A stretch of 64,000 nt of DNA from CAVTWJ01 sp964525605 (lineage in GTDB: Bacteria > Oederibacteriota > Muellerivitia > Muellerivitales > Muellerivitaceae), in the NCBI GenBank assembly GCA_964525605.1, contig CAZGKT010000001.1, forward strand, positions 135,925 through 199,924, given 5' to 3'. Positions 48,822-57,759 of the stretch are shown in pieces. The position numbers were made by a program, and so were the translations under genes. Positions within the stretch are counted from its first letter, which is position 1; each line of letters opens with the position of its first letter. The notes beneath the pieces were generated by a model, which saw only the letters and a list, made by a program, of their open reading frames with translations, made no database searches and was not told where the DNA came from.

Positions 48822-49970
48822 GTGGCTATCACGATTAAGACAGTTGAAACCAAGCAGGATATCGAAACCTTTCTTCATCTACCGTGGAAAATCTATGTCT
48901 CGCCGGATGGAAAAAGAGACCCCAACTGGGTGCCACCCTTCCTCGACGACCAGCGCAGTCTGCTCAGCCCGCAAAAAAACCCCTACCACCAGCACAGCCG
49001 AACCAAACTCTTCATGGCCTTCAACGATAAGAACGAGCTGGTGGGCCGCATCTCCGCCAGCGTGGACGACAATTTCAACCGGTTCTGGACCTCCAAGGTC
49101 GGTTTTTTCGGATGGTTCGAGTGCGTGAACGACCAGACCGTGGCCAACGCCCTATTCGCCGAGGGGGAGAAGTTCTTCAAGTCGGAGGGTATCAGCGAAG
49201 TTCGGGGCCCGGCCAGTTTCACCTCCAACGACGATTATTTCGGTTTTCTCTTAGAAGGATATGATTCCCCGGCTCGCATTGCCATGACCTACAACCCGCC
49301 CTATTACCTCCAACTAACCGAAAAAGCTGGTTACACCAAGGCCAAAGATCTTTACGCCTGGTACCTTTCCGCGGAAATTGACATTCCAGAGCGTATCGCG
49401 AAAATCGTCGATCGCACCATGAAACGTGAAAGAATCACGATCCGTCCCCTCAACATGAAGCGGCTCTTCGAGGATGCGAAGATTCTTCAAGAACTCTACA
49501 ACAAGATCTGGGAAAAGAACTGGGGCTTCGTGCCCATGACCGACGAGGAATTCAAATATCAGGTCAAGAAACTCAAGGACATCGTCTGGGCCGATTTCGT
49601 GGTTTTCGCCGAGGTCGATGGCAAGGCAGTTGGCTTCAATCTGGTGGTACCGGATATCAACCAGGTTCTGATCAAAATGGACGGCGAGCTCTTTTCGTTG
49701 AAAACACCCTTCGCCCTGATCACCTTCCTCACGAATATCGGAAAAATCAACGATACCCGCGAAATGGCCATGGGAATCCATCCCGATTACCGTAAAAAGG
49801 GGTTGGAAGCCGTTCTCTATCTGGAAGGGCTTAAAACCGGCAAGAAACGCAAGATCAAGGGGGGGGAGCTGTCCTGGACCCTGGAAGACAACGAGGGCAT
49901 CAACAGCGGCATCACGGCCATGGGTGGAAAGATCGTCAAAAAGTACCGTATCTACTCAAAAGCCATTTAG
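48822..49970 (+). CDS. GNAT-family N-acyltransferase; candidate bacterial ceramide synthase
   Basis: This 382-residue protein has a two-lobed GNAT-type layout. It starts DIETFLHLPWKIYVSPDGKR and WVPPFLDDQRSLLSP. A middle part follows with VGFFGWFECVNDQTVANALF and GPASFTSNDDYFGFLLEGYD, and the acetyl-CoA-type motif EMAMGIHPDYRKKGLEAVLY is near residue 310. The start is GTG with GAGGG six bases upstream. It lies 115 bases after the SPT-like gene on the same strand. In Caulobacter the ceramide synthase is also a predicted N-acyltransferase of this broad class. Assignment as the enzyme that acylates the sphingoid amine is therefore inference from context; the family otherwise has no agreed function. 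Confidence 0.78.
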   Translation: MAITIKTVETKQDIETFLHLPWKIYVSPDGKRDPNWVPPFLDDQRSLLSPQKNPYHQHSRTKLFMAFNDKNELVGRISASVDDNFNRFWTSKVGFFGWFECVNDQTVANALFAEGEKFFKSEGISEVRGPASFTSNDDYFGFLLEGYDSPARIAMTYNPPYYLQLTEKAGYTKAKDLYAWYLSAEIDIPERIAKIVDRTMKRERITIRPLNMKRLFEDAKILQELYNKIWEKNWGFVPMTDEEFKYQVKKLKDIVWADFVVFAEVDGKAVGFNLVVPDINQVLIKMDGELFSLKTPFALITFLTNIGKINDTREMAMGIHPDYRKKGLEAVLYLEGLKTGKKRKIKGGELSWTLEDNEGINSGITAMGGKIVKKYRIYSKAI

Positions 49971-49985
49971 CTAACCTTTTAAAAC

Positions 49986-50022
49986 AAAAAAAGCCATTCC
50001 CTTCCCGGGGATGGCTTTTTTT
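49986..50022. terminator. Bidirectional terminator between converging genes
   Basis: The stem AAAAAAAGCCAT/ATGGCTTTTTTT, continued by CCC/GGG, lies between the acyltransferase and the Thr/Pro-repeat gene. A and T runs on both sides let it end both transcripts. Confidence 0.85.
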
Positions 50023-50058
50023 GTTTAAGGCCAAATGCGTAACCCAATTTCAACAACT

Positions 50059-52578
50059 CTATCGAAGAATCAACACCTTCTTAAGCCACTTATCTGATGG
50101 GGTGGTCACAACGGCGTAGAAAAGGCCATTGCTGATCTTGGAGAGGTCGAAATCATCCAGGATGAGGGTATAGGCCCCGGCGGACACGTATGGCCAATTA
50201 CGCTGATAGATCTTCCGGTATGCCGTGGTGAAAATCTTGACCGTTACGTAATCGTGCGGCTGGCTGAAATAAACAGCAACCTGGAGGGGTCCATTCCCCT
50301 TCACCGGGTTGGGATAAATAACCGGCGGTTGGTTGGTCGCAATAGTTGGTGACGGCGTCGCGGTTAGCGTGACGGTAACGGTTACAGTTTGTGTTATCGA
50401 TAAGGTCGGGCTAGGCGTGAAGGTGAAGGTATTTGTGGGGGTAGAGGAATAGGTCCAGGTCGAGGTCACAGTGGGTGTATTGGTTATCGTGCTGGTAACG
50501 GTCCATGTGGGGGTAAAGGTGGGAGTTAGAGTAACGGTGGGCGTTAAAGAGATGGTCGGGGTATTGGTGATAGTGGGGGTATTGGTCGCCGTGAGTGTAT
50601 TGGTCACGGTTCCCGTATTGGTGGGCGTCATGGTCCAGGTGGGGGACAGGGTTTCCGTAGGTGAGGGGGTATAAGTAAGGGTATTGGTGATCGTGGGGGT
50701 ATTGGACGAAGTGGCTGTATTGGTGGGTGTTCCGGTCCAAGTGGAGGTATTTGTATTTGTTGGCGAAAGAGTAAATGTCGAAGTGTTGGTAATCGTAAGA
50801 GTCGAAGTCACCGTGGGAGTGTTGGTGGATGTCGTAGTGGAAGTCGCTGTCGAGGTCGCAGTGGGGCTTAGGGTATCCGTGATAGTAGAAGTTACCGTTG
50901 GCGTGTCTGAAACCGTAAAGGTTGAGGTAACGGTGGATGTAACTGTTGGAGTGCTGGTAAAGGTAAATGTCGGGGACAGGGTCGAGGTTAAGGTATTGGT
51001 GGGGCTTAGCGTAATGGTAGGAGTGTTGGTGACGGTATTGGTAAAGGTCATCGTGAGGGTATTTGTTATGGTGCTTGTCTGGGTAATGGTGGGCGAAAGC
51101 GTGGGGGTACTGGTGTTGACCGTCCCGGGACAAAAACTGGCATAGATCGAATCCCACCCGTTATTACCACCGTTCACCGTGAAATAGGAAACAGGGCTAC
51201 TGAACCCCGAAGATGCATTCGGAAAGGTAAAACCCGGGTTTAAAACGTAGCCGATGACCCCCCAGGTGGTGGCCGGGGAGTTCTGGTAATTAAAGACGAA
51301 ACTCAGAGGCGCGTCAAATTCGTAGGTCAGCCAATAGTTCCCCGCCGCCAGGTAGGTTGGGTTCATCTGCAGGATGTTCCATTGTCCCGGGGTTACCATC
51401 ATATAAGTCACGGATTGGGCCTGCAGGTTTCCCATAACCCAGGTGGTCCCAGATGAAGCCGCACTATATATGGCGGATTGAATGTAAGCTCCGGTGTCCA
51501 AACTGTTGTTCGGGACATAGAGCGACATCGTATAAACCGTCCCCGCCTGAGGCAGGTTATAAAAGTCGGCCCGCATTTCCTCTTGGACAGCCGTAGCCGG
51601 GCCTCCAGCTGAAATTGTATCCCCAAAATAAGTTACAGCGCTCCCGCATGGCGGGGTTAAGGAAAGATTGGGAGTGACTGTATCAGTTTGAGACGGAGTC
51701 TCGGACATCGTTGGGACAGGCGTATAGGTGAAGGTTAAAGTCGGAGTGTTGGTATAAATCGTCCCGGTCATTGTTGCGGTTGATGTGATGGTGGGCGTCG
51801 GTGAAACGGTGGGCGTGTTGGTCGGAGTGATGGTGTTGGATACTGTCGGGGTGCTGGTCGGAACAATACAATAGTTGGCGTAAATGGGCACATTACCCGC
51901 GCCATAGGCGATGCTTGCCGGGGCGGAACTGGGTAGACTCCCAAAGACTTGGGATGCGGTCGTATAAACTAAATATCCATTCGTCCCTGTCGCGTAATTC
52001 AGGCTGTACCCGTTTGTGTTGTACATATAAACCAACCAATAGAACCCCGAACTTAACTCGGTCGGTGTTATGAAAAATCCATTCCAGCCGGCTACGACCG
52101 GTTGAGGTGCTGATTGAACGACGAGAGTCCCCAGACTGCTGACGCTCCCAGAGTAGATGCCGACGATCAAAGACGCTCCCCCGGAATTGCTCCAAGCCGT
52201 GAGGCTGTAAACCGAAGCCGGTTTGCTCAAAGTATATAAACTTCCGTAAATTCCAGGAGCGGTAGCCGCACTCCCATTGTTTAATCCGGTCGCGTTATTC
52301 CCAAAGAAAGTCGCCGAAGCTCCGCAGGGGGGAGTAAGTGTTAAATTCTGGGTTGGTGAATCGGTGGGGGTATTCGTCGGCAGGTTGGTGTTTGTGATGG
52401 TCGGGGTCATTGTGATCGTTGGAGTATTGGTCATCGTTCGGGTCATTGTGGGCGTCGAGGAATTCGTGAAAGTCCGCGTTACCGTGGGCGTGGAAGTATT
52501 GGCTGCAAAACCGTTGGTCGACACGAGTAAAAGTAATCCCGTTAACAAAACCAAAGACGTAAACCGCAAGGTGGTCAT
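50059..52578 (-). CDS. Secreted Thr/Pro-repeat surface protein with sorting-type C-terminus
   Basis: This 839-residue protein has a signal peptide (1 to about 25), a Thr/Pro/Asn repeat block and a first globular domain starting LTPPCGASATFFGNNATG. A short repeat block follows, then a second homologous domain starting LTPPCGSAVTYFGDT. Next come about 260 residues of TPT/TNT-type repeats and a C-terminal domain of about 90 residues. The last domain (PPVIYPNPVKGNGPLQVAVY to KWLKKVLILR) has the YPNP and Lys-Lys-Val-Leu-Ile pattern of type IX secretion sorting or FlgD-like domains. The repeat block is a likely wall of O-glycosylation sites. It is probably a cell-surface protein. The repetitive DNA keeps antisense frames open; these are not genes. 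Confidence 0.85.
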   Translation of the reverse strand: MTTLRFTSLVLLTGLLLLVSTNGFAANTSTPTVTRTFTNSSTPTMTRTMTNTPTITMTPTITNTNLPTNTPTDSPTQNLTLTPPCGASATFFGNNATGLNNGSAATAPGIYGSLYTLSKPASVYSLTAWSNSGGASLIVGIYSGSVSSLGTLVVQSAPQPVVAGWNGFFITPTELSSGFYWLVYMYNTNGYSLNYATGTNGYLVYTTASQVFGSLPSSAPASIAYGAGNVPIYANYCIVPTSTPTVSNTITPTNTPTVSPTPTITSTATMTGTIYTNTPTLTFTYTPVPTMSETPSQTDTVTPNLSLTPPCGSAVTYFGDTISAGGPATAVQEEMRADFYNLPQAGTVYTMSLYVPNNSLDTGAYIQSAIYSAASSGTTWVMGNLQAQSVTYMMVTPGQWNILQMNPTYLAAGNYWLTYEFDAPLSFVFNYQNSPATTWGVIGYVLNPGFTFPNASSGFSSPVSYFTVNGGNNGWDSIYASFCPGTVNTSTPTLSPTITQTSTITNTLTMTFTNTVTNTPTITLSPTNTLTSTLSPTFTFTSTPTVTSTVTSTFTVSDTPTVTSTITDTLSPTATSTATSTTTSTNTPTVTSTLTITNTSTFTLSPTNTNTSTWTGTPTNTATSSNTPTITNTLTYTPSPTETLSPTWTMTPTNTGTVTNTLTATNTPTITNTPTISLTPTVTLTPTFTPTWTVTSTITNTPTVTSTWTYSSTPTNTFTFTPSPTLSITQTVTVTVTLTATPSPTIATNQPPVIYPNPVKGNGPLQVAVYFSQPHDYVTVKIFTTAYRKIYQRNWPYVSAGAYTLILDDFDLSKISNGLFYAVVTTPSDKWLKKVLILR

Positions 52579-52691
52579 TGAATGGTATCCAGATTGAACA
52601 TGAATAAACTAACGGCAAATTCCTTTATAACTTGATCAATTCTAATCGTTTAGTTGACCTGGGGATGACAAGCCATCCATGCGCTTTGCGC

Positions 52692-54251
52692 CTAATTGTC
52701 CGACCGGCGGAGCACCTGGCCTGGGTAACCGTTCAAGAAGTATCCCTTCCCGAAAACCTGTTGGCCGTTGACTAATACCATCCTCATGCCGGTGGGCGGA
52801 ACCCCGGGATTAACGGCCGTGGCATTGTCCCCGATCGTCTTGTAGTCGAAGACTACCACATCTCCCCAGAAACCGGGTTTCAACTGGCCCCTATCTTTCA
52901 ATCCCATCAACCCAGCCGGTTCCTTCGTGAGCCGTTCAATCGCCTCGGAAAGACGAATGACACCCTGATCCCTGACGTAGGTTCCCAAAAGACGGGGAAA
53001 GGCACCCACATCCCTGGGGTGAGGGATGGTGGCTGCCGAATCGGACCCAAAAAGCACGTAGGGCGATTGGATCTTCTTGATCAGCCCCTCTTCCGAAAGA
53101 CCGTGGTAACAGATTTTGACATCCTTTCCGTTTTCAAGGAGCAGGGCCAGAATCGTGTTCTCCTCCGATAGATTGCGTTGTTGGGCCAGTTCTTTGAGGG
53201 TTAATCCTAGTGCGGAACGGGAAGATTTATTTCGCACCATCGTGATTTCGATTTTGTCCCCACCGCCGTATTCCTGAAGCCGGCGCTTAATTCGGGCCAT
53301 CGCGTCGTCCGCCTTGTCTTCTTTGTGGTAGAAAGACCAGCGGGATGTATCCTCAGGCAAGTAAAGGAACTGATAGAGGGGGATTTGAACCTCGTTGCCC
53401 CAAAAGTCATAAGGGTAAACCGTGGCATAGGCCTGTAAGCCCCGTCCCCTCGCCTCTTCCAACAAACGAAGCCCGCTTTCCGTCTGGTCCCAGTTGCTGG
53501 GCAATTTGAAGAGCAAATGTTGAATCACCACAGGAACCTTATCCGTCTCCCCCAAGTGAAGGGCCTCTTTGATGGCATCGAGCACGCCCGAACGGTAATT
53601 GCGGATATGGGTGTAATAAACCGCGTGGGGATATTTGGAAAGTACGGATGCGAGATCTTCTAATTCGGCGCTTTGGCACCATTCCCCCGGCTCGTAGCCC
53701 AACCCGCTGGAAAGGCCGAAAGCCCCGGCTTTGAGACCCAATTCTAAAAAGTTCTTCATCTTGGTCATGGCAACGGCATCGGCCGGCTTTTGCTTTTGGG
53801 TCTTTACGAACCAATCCCTCACGCTTCCCTGGCCTAACAGGGTCCCCAGGTTGATCAGACCCCTGTGTTTTTGCAATTTTTGGAGGTTTTTTTCGACATC
53901 TAGGATCGAAAAGCCGCAATTACCCGCCAAGCCGGAAGTGACCCCCCTGCGGATGGCCTTTTGCTGTTCCGTGAAGGACCAGAGCAGGTCATTGTGGCAA
54001 AGCAGGTCGATAAAGCCCGGGGCCACCACAAAGCCCTTTACATCCACTTCTTTCTTGGCCGTATAGGGTGGCAAAACCCCAACCGCGGCGATCTTGCCGT
54101 CTTTAATGGCCAAGTTGCCCTGGTAGGGCGGAAGACCGGACCCATCCATGATGGTCCCGTTCAAGAGGACGAAGTCATACTGCACTGGCTCGACGGCAAA
54201 GGCCGAGGCCGAGAGGACGAGAACGATGATGATAAAGAAAAACTTGTTCAA
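52692..54251 (-). CDS. Secreted D-aminoacylase-like amidohydrolase
   Basis: This 519-residue protein has a signal peptide (1-19) and the amidohydrolase fold of N-acyl-D-amino-acid deacylases, which release D-amino acids from N-acylated forms. Supporting motifs are DFVLLNGTIMDGSGLPPYQG, VAPGFIDLL, RRGVTSGLAGNCGFS (Cys112 is the metal-bridging position), GLSSGLGYEPG, YPYDFWGNE and FGSDSAATIPHPRDVGAFPR. The metal motif usually written HxH reads Leu84-Cys-His86, so the first histidine is missing. The start is a TTG with AAGG 11-12 bases upstream, which is weak. It may process peptidoglycan-derived D-amino acids, but the changed metal site leaves activity uncertain. Confidence 0.85.
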   Translation of the reverse strand: MNKFFFIIIVLVLSASAFAVEPVQYDFVLLNGTIMDGSGLPPYQGNLAIKDGKIAAVGVLPPYTAKKEVDVKGFVVAPGFIDLLCHNDLLWSFTEQQKAIRRGVTSGLAGNCGFSILDVEKNLQKLQKHRGLINLGTLLGQGSVRDWFVKTQKQKPADAVAMTKMKNFLELGLKAGAFGLSSGLGYEPGEWCQSAELEDLASVLSKYPHAVYYTHIRNYRSGVLDAIKEALHLGETDKVPVVIQHLLFKLPSNWDQTESGLRLLEEARGRGLQAYATVYPYDFWGNEVQIPLYQFLYLPEDTSRWSFYHKEDKADDAMARIKRRLQEYGGGDKIEITMVRNKSSRSALGLTLKELAQQRNLSEENTILALLLENGKDVKICYHGLSEEGLIKKIQSPYVLFGSDSAATIPHPRDVGAFPRLLGTYVRDQGVIRLSEAIERLTKEPAGLMGLKDRGQLKPGFWGDVVVFDYKTIGDNATAVNPGVPPTGMRMVLVNGQQVFGKGYFLNGYPGQVLRRSDN

Positions 54252-54280
54252 TTCAGTTTTACCTTCTCAATTAAGTTTGG

Positions 54281-54431
54281 TGTCATTGCGAGGAATGCCC
54301 GACGAATAGTCGGGCGTTCATGACGAAGCAATCCCAGTTTAAATATGCCTTACAACAATCTAACGCGAACATCGAACTGAGATTGCCACGTCGGCAAACG
54401 CCCCGATTGGGGCGCCTCCTCGCAATGACAA
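54281..54431. repeat. Inverted pair of REP-like dispersed repeats
   Basis: Two related units face each other between the deacylase and rsmB. The left unit (54281-54335) begins TGTCATTGCGAGGA and ends GACGAAGCAATCCC. The right unit (54362-54431) contains GAGATTGCCACGTC and ends TCCTCGCAATGACA. The right unit recurs at 59062-59128. This matches the type of palindromic intergenic repeat common in many uncultured bacteria. The repeat content of this 190-base gap leaves no room for a gene. Confidence 0.75.
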
Positions 54432-54442
54432 CTTGGGAACTT

Positions 54443-56566
54443 CTAATTCCTAATCTTCTGCACTACCGACAAGAAACCTCCGTCCCGGTCACCCGTGGGG
54501 AGGAACGTAACTCCCCATTTGTCCTTCAAAAGATTCGTAACCTCTGAAGGAGAATCGGGTATGGCCAAGTCCCATCCTGGATGGGATTCCATGAACGTCT
54601 TTATTAAATCCTGGTTTTCTTCCCTTTCCAGCGAGCAGGTGCTGTAAATCAAATAGCCCTTGGGGTAAAGATGCCCGTGGACTTCCTCCAGTAGTTTGAG
54701 CTGTTCGATCGCGTGCTTTTTGATTTCATCGGGCCTTAACTTCCACCGCAAATCAGCCCGGCGGGACAAGACGCCCGTGCCGCTACAAGGCGCATCCACC
54801 CAGATAAGATCAAACTTCTGAGAGGGCGGAATTTTTTCGATGGCTTCCTCATACACCCTCACCTTGTTCAACCCCAACCGGCGCAGGTTTTCTTTCAGTT
54901 TCACCATGCGAACAGGCGAAAAGTCGGTGGCCCAAACCTCGCCCTTCTCGCCCAGCTTCCAGGCCAGGCCCGCCGTCTTACCGCCCGGGGCCGCGCAAAC
55001 ATCCCACGCCCTAAAGACATTATTGAAGGGGAGCATTTCCAACATGGCCTGGGGGGTCCAATCCTGCACAAACCAATCGCCCTGTCCAAAACTATCGCCG
55101 GAAAAGAGACCGCCTTCATGGCTTGCCAACCGAAGGGTGTAGGGAGGCCAAGCCAAGGGCTCGACCCGAACATTCTGGGTCAGCAGATCGGCCTGAACTT
55201 TCGCACCCGTGCCGGGTTTGGAACGCAAAAAGACCGGATGGGGCTTGTTGTTGGCGGCCAGCACCGGTTCCAGGTTCTCGGTATTGAGGCCGTCGGCTGA
55301 CAGGCCGGTCGCCCAACGGCGTACCAACCAGGTGGGATGGGAATACTTGATGGCTAGGGTATCCATGTCGTCTTCGCCCGTGATCTTGAAATCGGCTTTT
55401 TGTTTTTCGGCGTTGCGTAGGACCGCGTTGGAAAAACCGGCAAGGGATTCCTGCCCCGCGCCTTTGACCAGGTTCACCGCCTCGTGTACCGCCGCGTGGG
55501 CGGGTACCCGGGTGAGGAACAAAAGTTGGTAGATTCCCATGCGCAGGGAAATTTTGACCTCGACCGGTAATTTGGCGAAGGGTGATTGGCAAAGCTTATC
55601 CAGATGGTAATCCAGCAAACGCTTTTGGCGGGTGCAGCCATATACTATTTCCCGAAAGAGGGCCATATCCTCGGGAATCAATCCACGAACTTCCATTACA
55701 TCCGCCACCTTAGCGCCCTTTTCAATCTTCAAAAGCGCCTTGGCCGATTCAAGCCTAGAAGGAGAAACGGTATCACTGGGGCCGACTTCTCCCGCAGGGC
55801 GGGGACCGGTAGGCCTGGGGCCGGTGGGCATGGAACCTGAAACCATTCCTGGCCGTGGCCTAATAGAATCGGGACCACCCGGCTTGCTGGGGCCGCGAAA
55901 GGTCGGGCGGCTGCCGGGGCCAGGGCCCCTGCGATCCCCAAACTTTGAAGGACCACTTGGCCTGGGGTGGAACGATTCTTTTGGCCGAGGCGCGGCCTGA
56001 TCAACGGATTTCACCGGAGGCGCGAGTTTGCTTACGGATGCTGGAATTACTATTCCAGCTCCCGCGAACGTCGGCACGAATGGGGCTGGCGCGGGTGGTT
56101 TGGGGGGGTCATCCGAATGCACAGGCGAGGAAACAACTGGAGACGTTCCCGACCTGTAGGATTTTCTTGGACCGCCAAAATTTTTGGTGCCCATCGGTCC
56201 CTTCGGACGATAGGGCCCCTTGGAATCATGGGATTTAAATCTCCCCCTGGGAGCGTTTGGATCTCTGGGTTTGTACGAACCCTTGGGAAGAGACGGTCTC
56301 GGGGGGCCACTGGGCCCCTTGGAATCAAACGAACGCTTGGGTTCAAACGACCGCGGGGGAGCATTTGGATCACCTGACTTGTACGGGCCCTTCGAGTCAA
56401 ACGGTCGCTTGGGGCCGAACGACCCCTTCGGTTTATAGGGAGCCTTGGACGCATTTGGGTCACGGGGTTTATAAGGCCCTTTGGCGTCCCGTGGTTTGTA
56501 AGGGCCTTTCGGCTTGTAGGGGCCTTTAGGTTTGTCGTTTCTTGGTTTATGGGGAGGGGGGGTCAC
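54443..56566 (-). CDS. rsmB: 16S rRNA m5C967 methyltransferase RsmB with long basic repeat N-terminus
   Basis: The last 440 residues are RsmB: a NusB-like RNA-binding domain (about 270-405, VHEAVNLVKGAGQESLAGFS) and a Rossmann methyltransferase domain. The latter has VCAAPGGKTAGLAWKLG, the DAPCSGTGVLSRRADL motif and YSTCSLEREENQ, the two with the catalytic cysteines. RsmB methylates C967 of 16S rRNA using S-adenosylmethionine. The first 270 residues are unusual: low-complexity Pro/Lys/Arg/Gly units of the form KGPYKPRDPNA, then a Pro-rich stretch. Normal RsmB is about 430-450 residues. The GTG start overlaps the fmt stop by four bases (GTGA), which fits a def-fmt-rsmB operon. Confidence 0.92.
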   Translation of the reverse strand: MTPPPHKPRNDKPKGPYKPKGPYKPRDAKGPYKPRDPNASKAPYKPKGSFGPKRPFDSKGPYKSGDPNAPPRSFEPKRSFDSKGPSGPPRPSLPKGSYKPRDPNAPRGRFKSHDSKGPYRPKGPMGTKNFGGPRKSYRSGTSPVVSSPVHSDDPPKPPAPAPFVPTFAGAGIVIPASVSKLAPPVKSVDQAAPRPKESFHPRPSGPSKFGDRRGPGPGSRPTFRGPSKPGGPDSIRPRPGMVSGSMPTGPRPTGPRPAGEVGPSDTVSPSRLESAKALLKIEKGAKVADVMEVRGLIPEDMALFREIVYGCTRQKRLLDYHLDKLCQSPFAKLPVEVKISLRMGIYQLLFLTRVPAHAAVHEAVNLVKGAGQESLAGFSNAVLRNAEKQKADFKITGEDDMDTLAIKYSHPTWLVRRWATGLSADGLNTENLEPVLAANNKPHPVFLRSKPGTGAKVQADLLTQNVRVEPLAWPPYTLRLASHEGGLFSGDSFGQGDWFVQDWTPQAMLEMLPFNNVFRAWDVCAAPGGKTAGLAWKLGEKGEVWATDFSPVRMVKLKENLRRLGLNKVRVYEEAIEKIPPSQKFDLIWVDAPCSGTGVLSRRADLRWKLRPDEIKKHAIEQLKLLEEVHGHLYPKGYLIYSTCSLEREENQDLIKTFMESHPGWDLAIPDSPSEVTNLLKDKWGVTFLPTGDRDGGFLSVVQKIRN

Positions 56567-57507
56567 TTGAGCCTTTCACCTGGTTTGAAATTGGGATGGC
56601 CTAAGGTGAACTCGAAGGCGCCCATGCGTTTTTTCCCTGGAGGCTGAATTTCCTTCAACAGCACTCTTCCCTTCCCTGATGCAACTTCCACGCCTTCTTT
56701 ACCGACCGCCAACACCTCGCCGGGTGTGGTGGAAACCGTTCCATCAAGCGCCTTCGCCGAAAATAGTCTTAAGGGCATTTCGCCCCACTGGGTTTCCGCC
56801 ACGGGCCAGGGGGCCAAGCCCCGAATCTGGTTGACGACTTCAGGAGCTGATTTCTCCCATTGCACCCTGCACTTTTCCCTTTTGATGCTCGGGGAGAAGG
56901 TGGCTAGGGAGTGGTCCTGTGGAATGCGGGGAGCCTTGTTCTCAGCAAGGAGGGCCAGCGCCTCCACGATGCCTTCTGCGCCAAGAATGGCCAAACGATC
57001 GTGCACATCGCCAGTGCATTCATCCGGCCCGATAGGGGTTTTCTTGACCAGTAACATGTCGCCGTCATCCAGCTTTTCGCCCATGTACATGATGGTGACG
57101 CCCGTTTCAGTTTCACCCGCCATCACGGCGTAATGGATCGGAGCCGCGCCCCGGTATTTGGGAAGAATCGAGCCGTGAATATTCAAGTTGGTGACCGTGG
57201 GCACCTGCAAAACGGAGAGGGGGAGAATTTGTCCGTAGGCCGCGACCACCGTGACGTCGGGCGGGTGGGACTTTAACATCTCGACCGATTCGGGAAATTT
57301 TATTTTTTCAGGCTGAAACACCTCGAGGCCCAGTTCCACCGCGGTCTTCTTGACCGGCGAGGCCTTGAGCTCCAGGCCGCGACCCGCGGGACGGTCGGGC
57401 TGGGTAACGACCAGCGTTAGGGGATACCCGGCCCCATGGAGGGCCTTTAGGGCGGGCACGGCAAAATCCGACGTTCCCATGAACAAGATTTTTAAAGGTG
57501 GTTTCAA
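56563..57507 (-). CDS. fmt: Methionyl-tRNA formyltransferase
   Basis: Fmt formylates initiator Met-tRNA. KILFMGTSDFAVPALKAL opens the protein, and NIHGSILPKYRGAAPIHYAV contains the catalytic Asn/His region and the SLLPxxRG-type loop. GVTIMYMGEKLDDGDML and the C-terminal GLAPWPVAE region are typical. The open frame continues 39 codons upstream to a GTG, but that part is unlike Fmt. I choose the TTG at 57507, giving 314 residues, the usual length; the upstream ribosome site is weak (GGA six bases away). It precedes rsmB with a four-base overlap and follows def across a 250-base gap with an inverted repeat. Confidence 0.92.
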   Translation of the reverse strand: MKPPLKILFMGTSDFAVPALKALHGAGYPLTLVVTQPDRPAGRGLELKASPVKKTAVELGLEVFQPEKIKFPESVEMLKSHPPDVTVVAAYGQILPLSVLQVPTVTNLNIHGSILPKYRGAAPIHYAVMAGETETGVTIMYMGEKLDDGDMLLVKKTPIGPDECTGDVHDRLAILGAEGIVEALALLAENKAPRIPQDHSLATFSPSIKREKCRVQWEKSAPEVVNQIRGLAPWPVAETQWGEMPLRLFSAKALDGTVSTTPGEVLAVGKEGVEVASGKGRVLLKEIQPPGKKRMGAFEFTLGHPNFKPGERLK

Positions 57508-57610
57508 GGACGATCCGATGACCTTCGAATGTGCTTCGCCAGGAGGGAAATTATAAGGTAATTCGTCGTGGATAATGTAGGAATATCCAGTAAACAAGGC
57601 AAGGCACAGA

Positions 57611-57743
57611 CAACACAAAGCCACGAAGACACTAAGTAAACCAAAATTAGAGAATCAAGGCCAATCGGAAGCCAAAAACTAAGACCTTAGGTAGTTATTC
57701 AAAATTCTTGTTTTCACTTTGTGTCTTCGTGTCTTTGTGTTGG
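57611..57743. repeat. Inverted repeat flanking the def-fmt gap
   Basis: The left arm (57611-57636, CAACACAAAGCCACGAAGAC and a few more bases) and the right arm (57715-57743) are near-complementary and enclose about 78 bases. The ACACGAAGACAC-type core resembles an intergenic repeat often seen in environmental genomes. No gene is supported here. Confidence 0.6.
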
Positions 57744-57759
57744 ATGCTGGTTTGGCTTT

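Noticed and set aside
50684..51145. Open plus-strand frame rich in Val/Gly opposite the Thr/Pro-repeat gene
   Set aside because: It is the antisense of the repeat region; repetitive codons keep all frames open, and no ribosome site or protein character is present.
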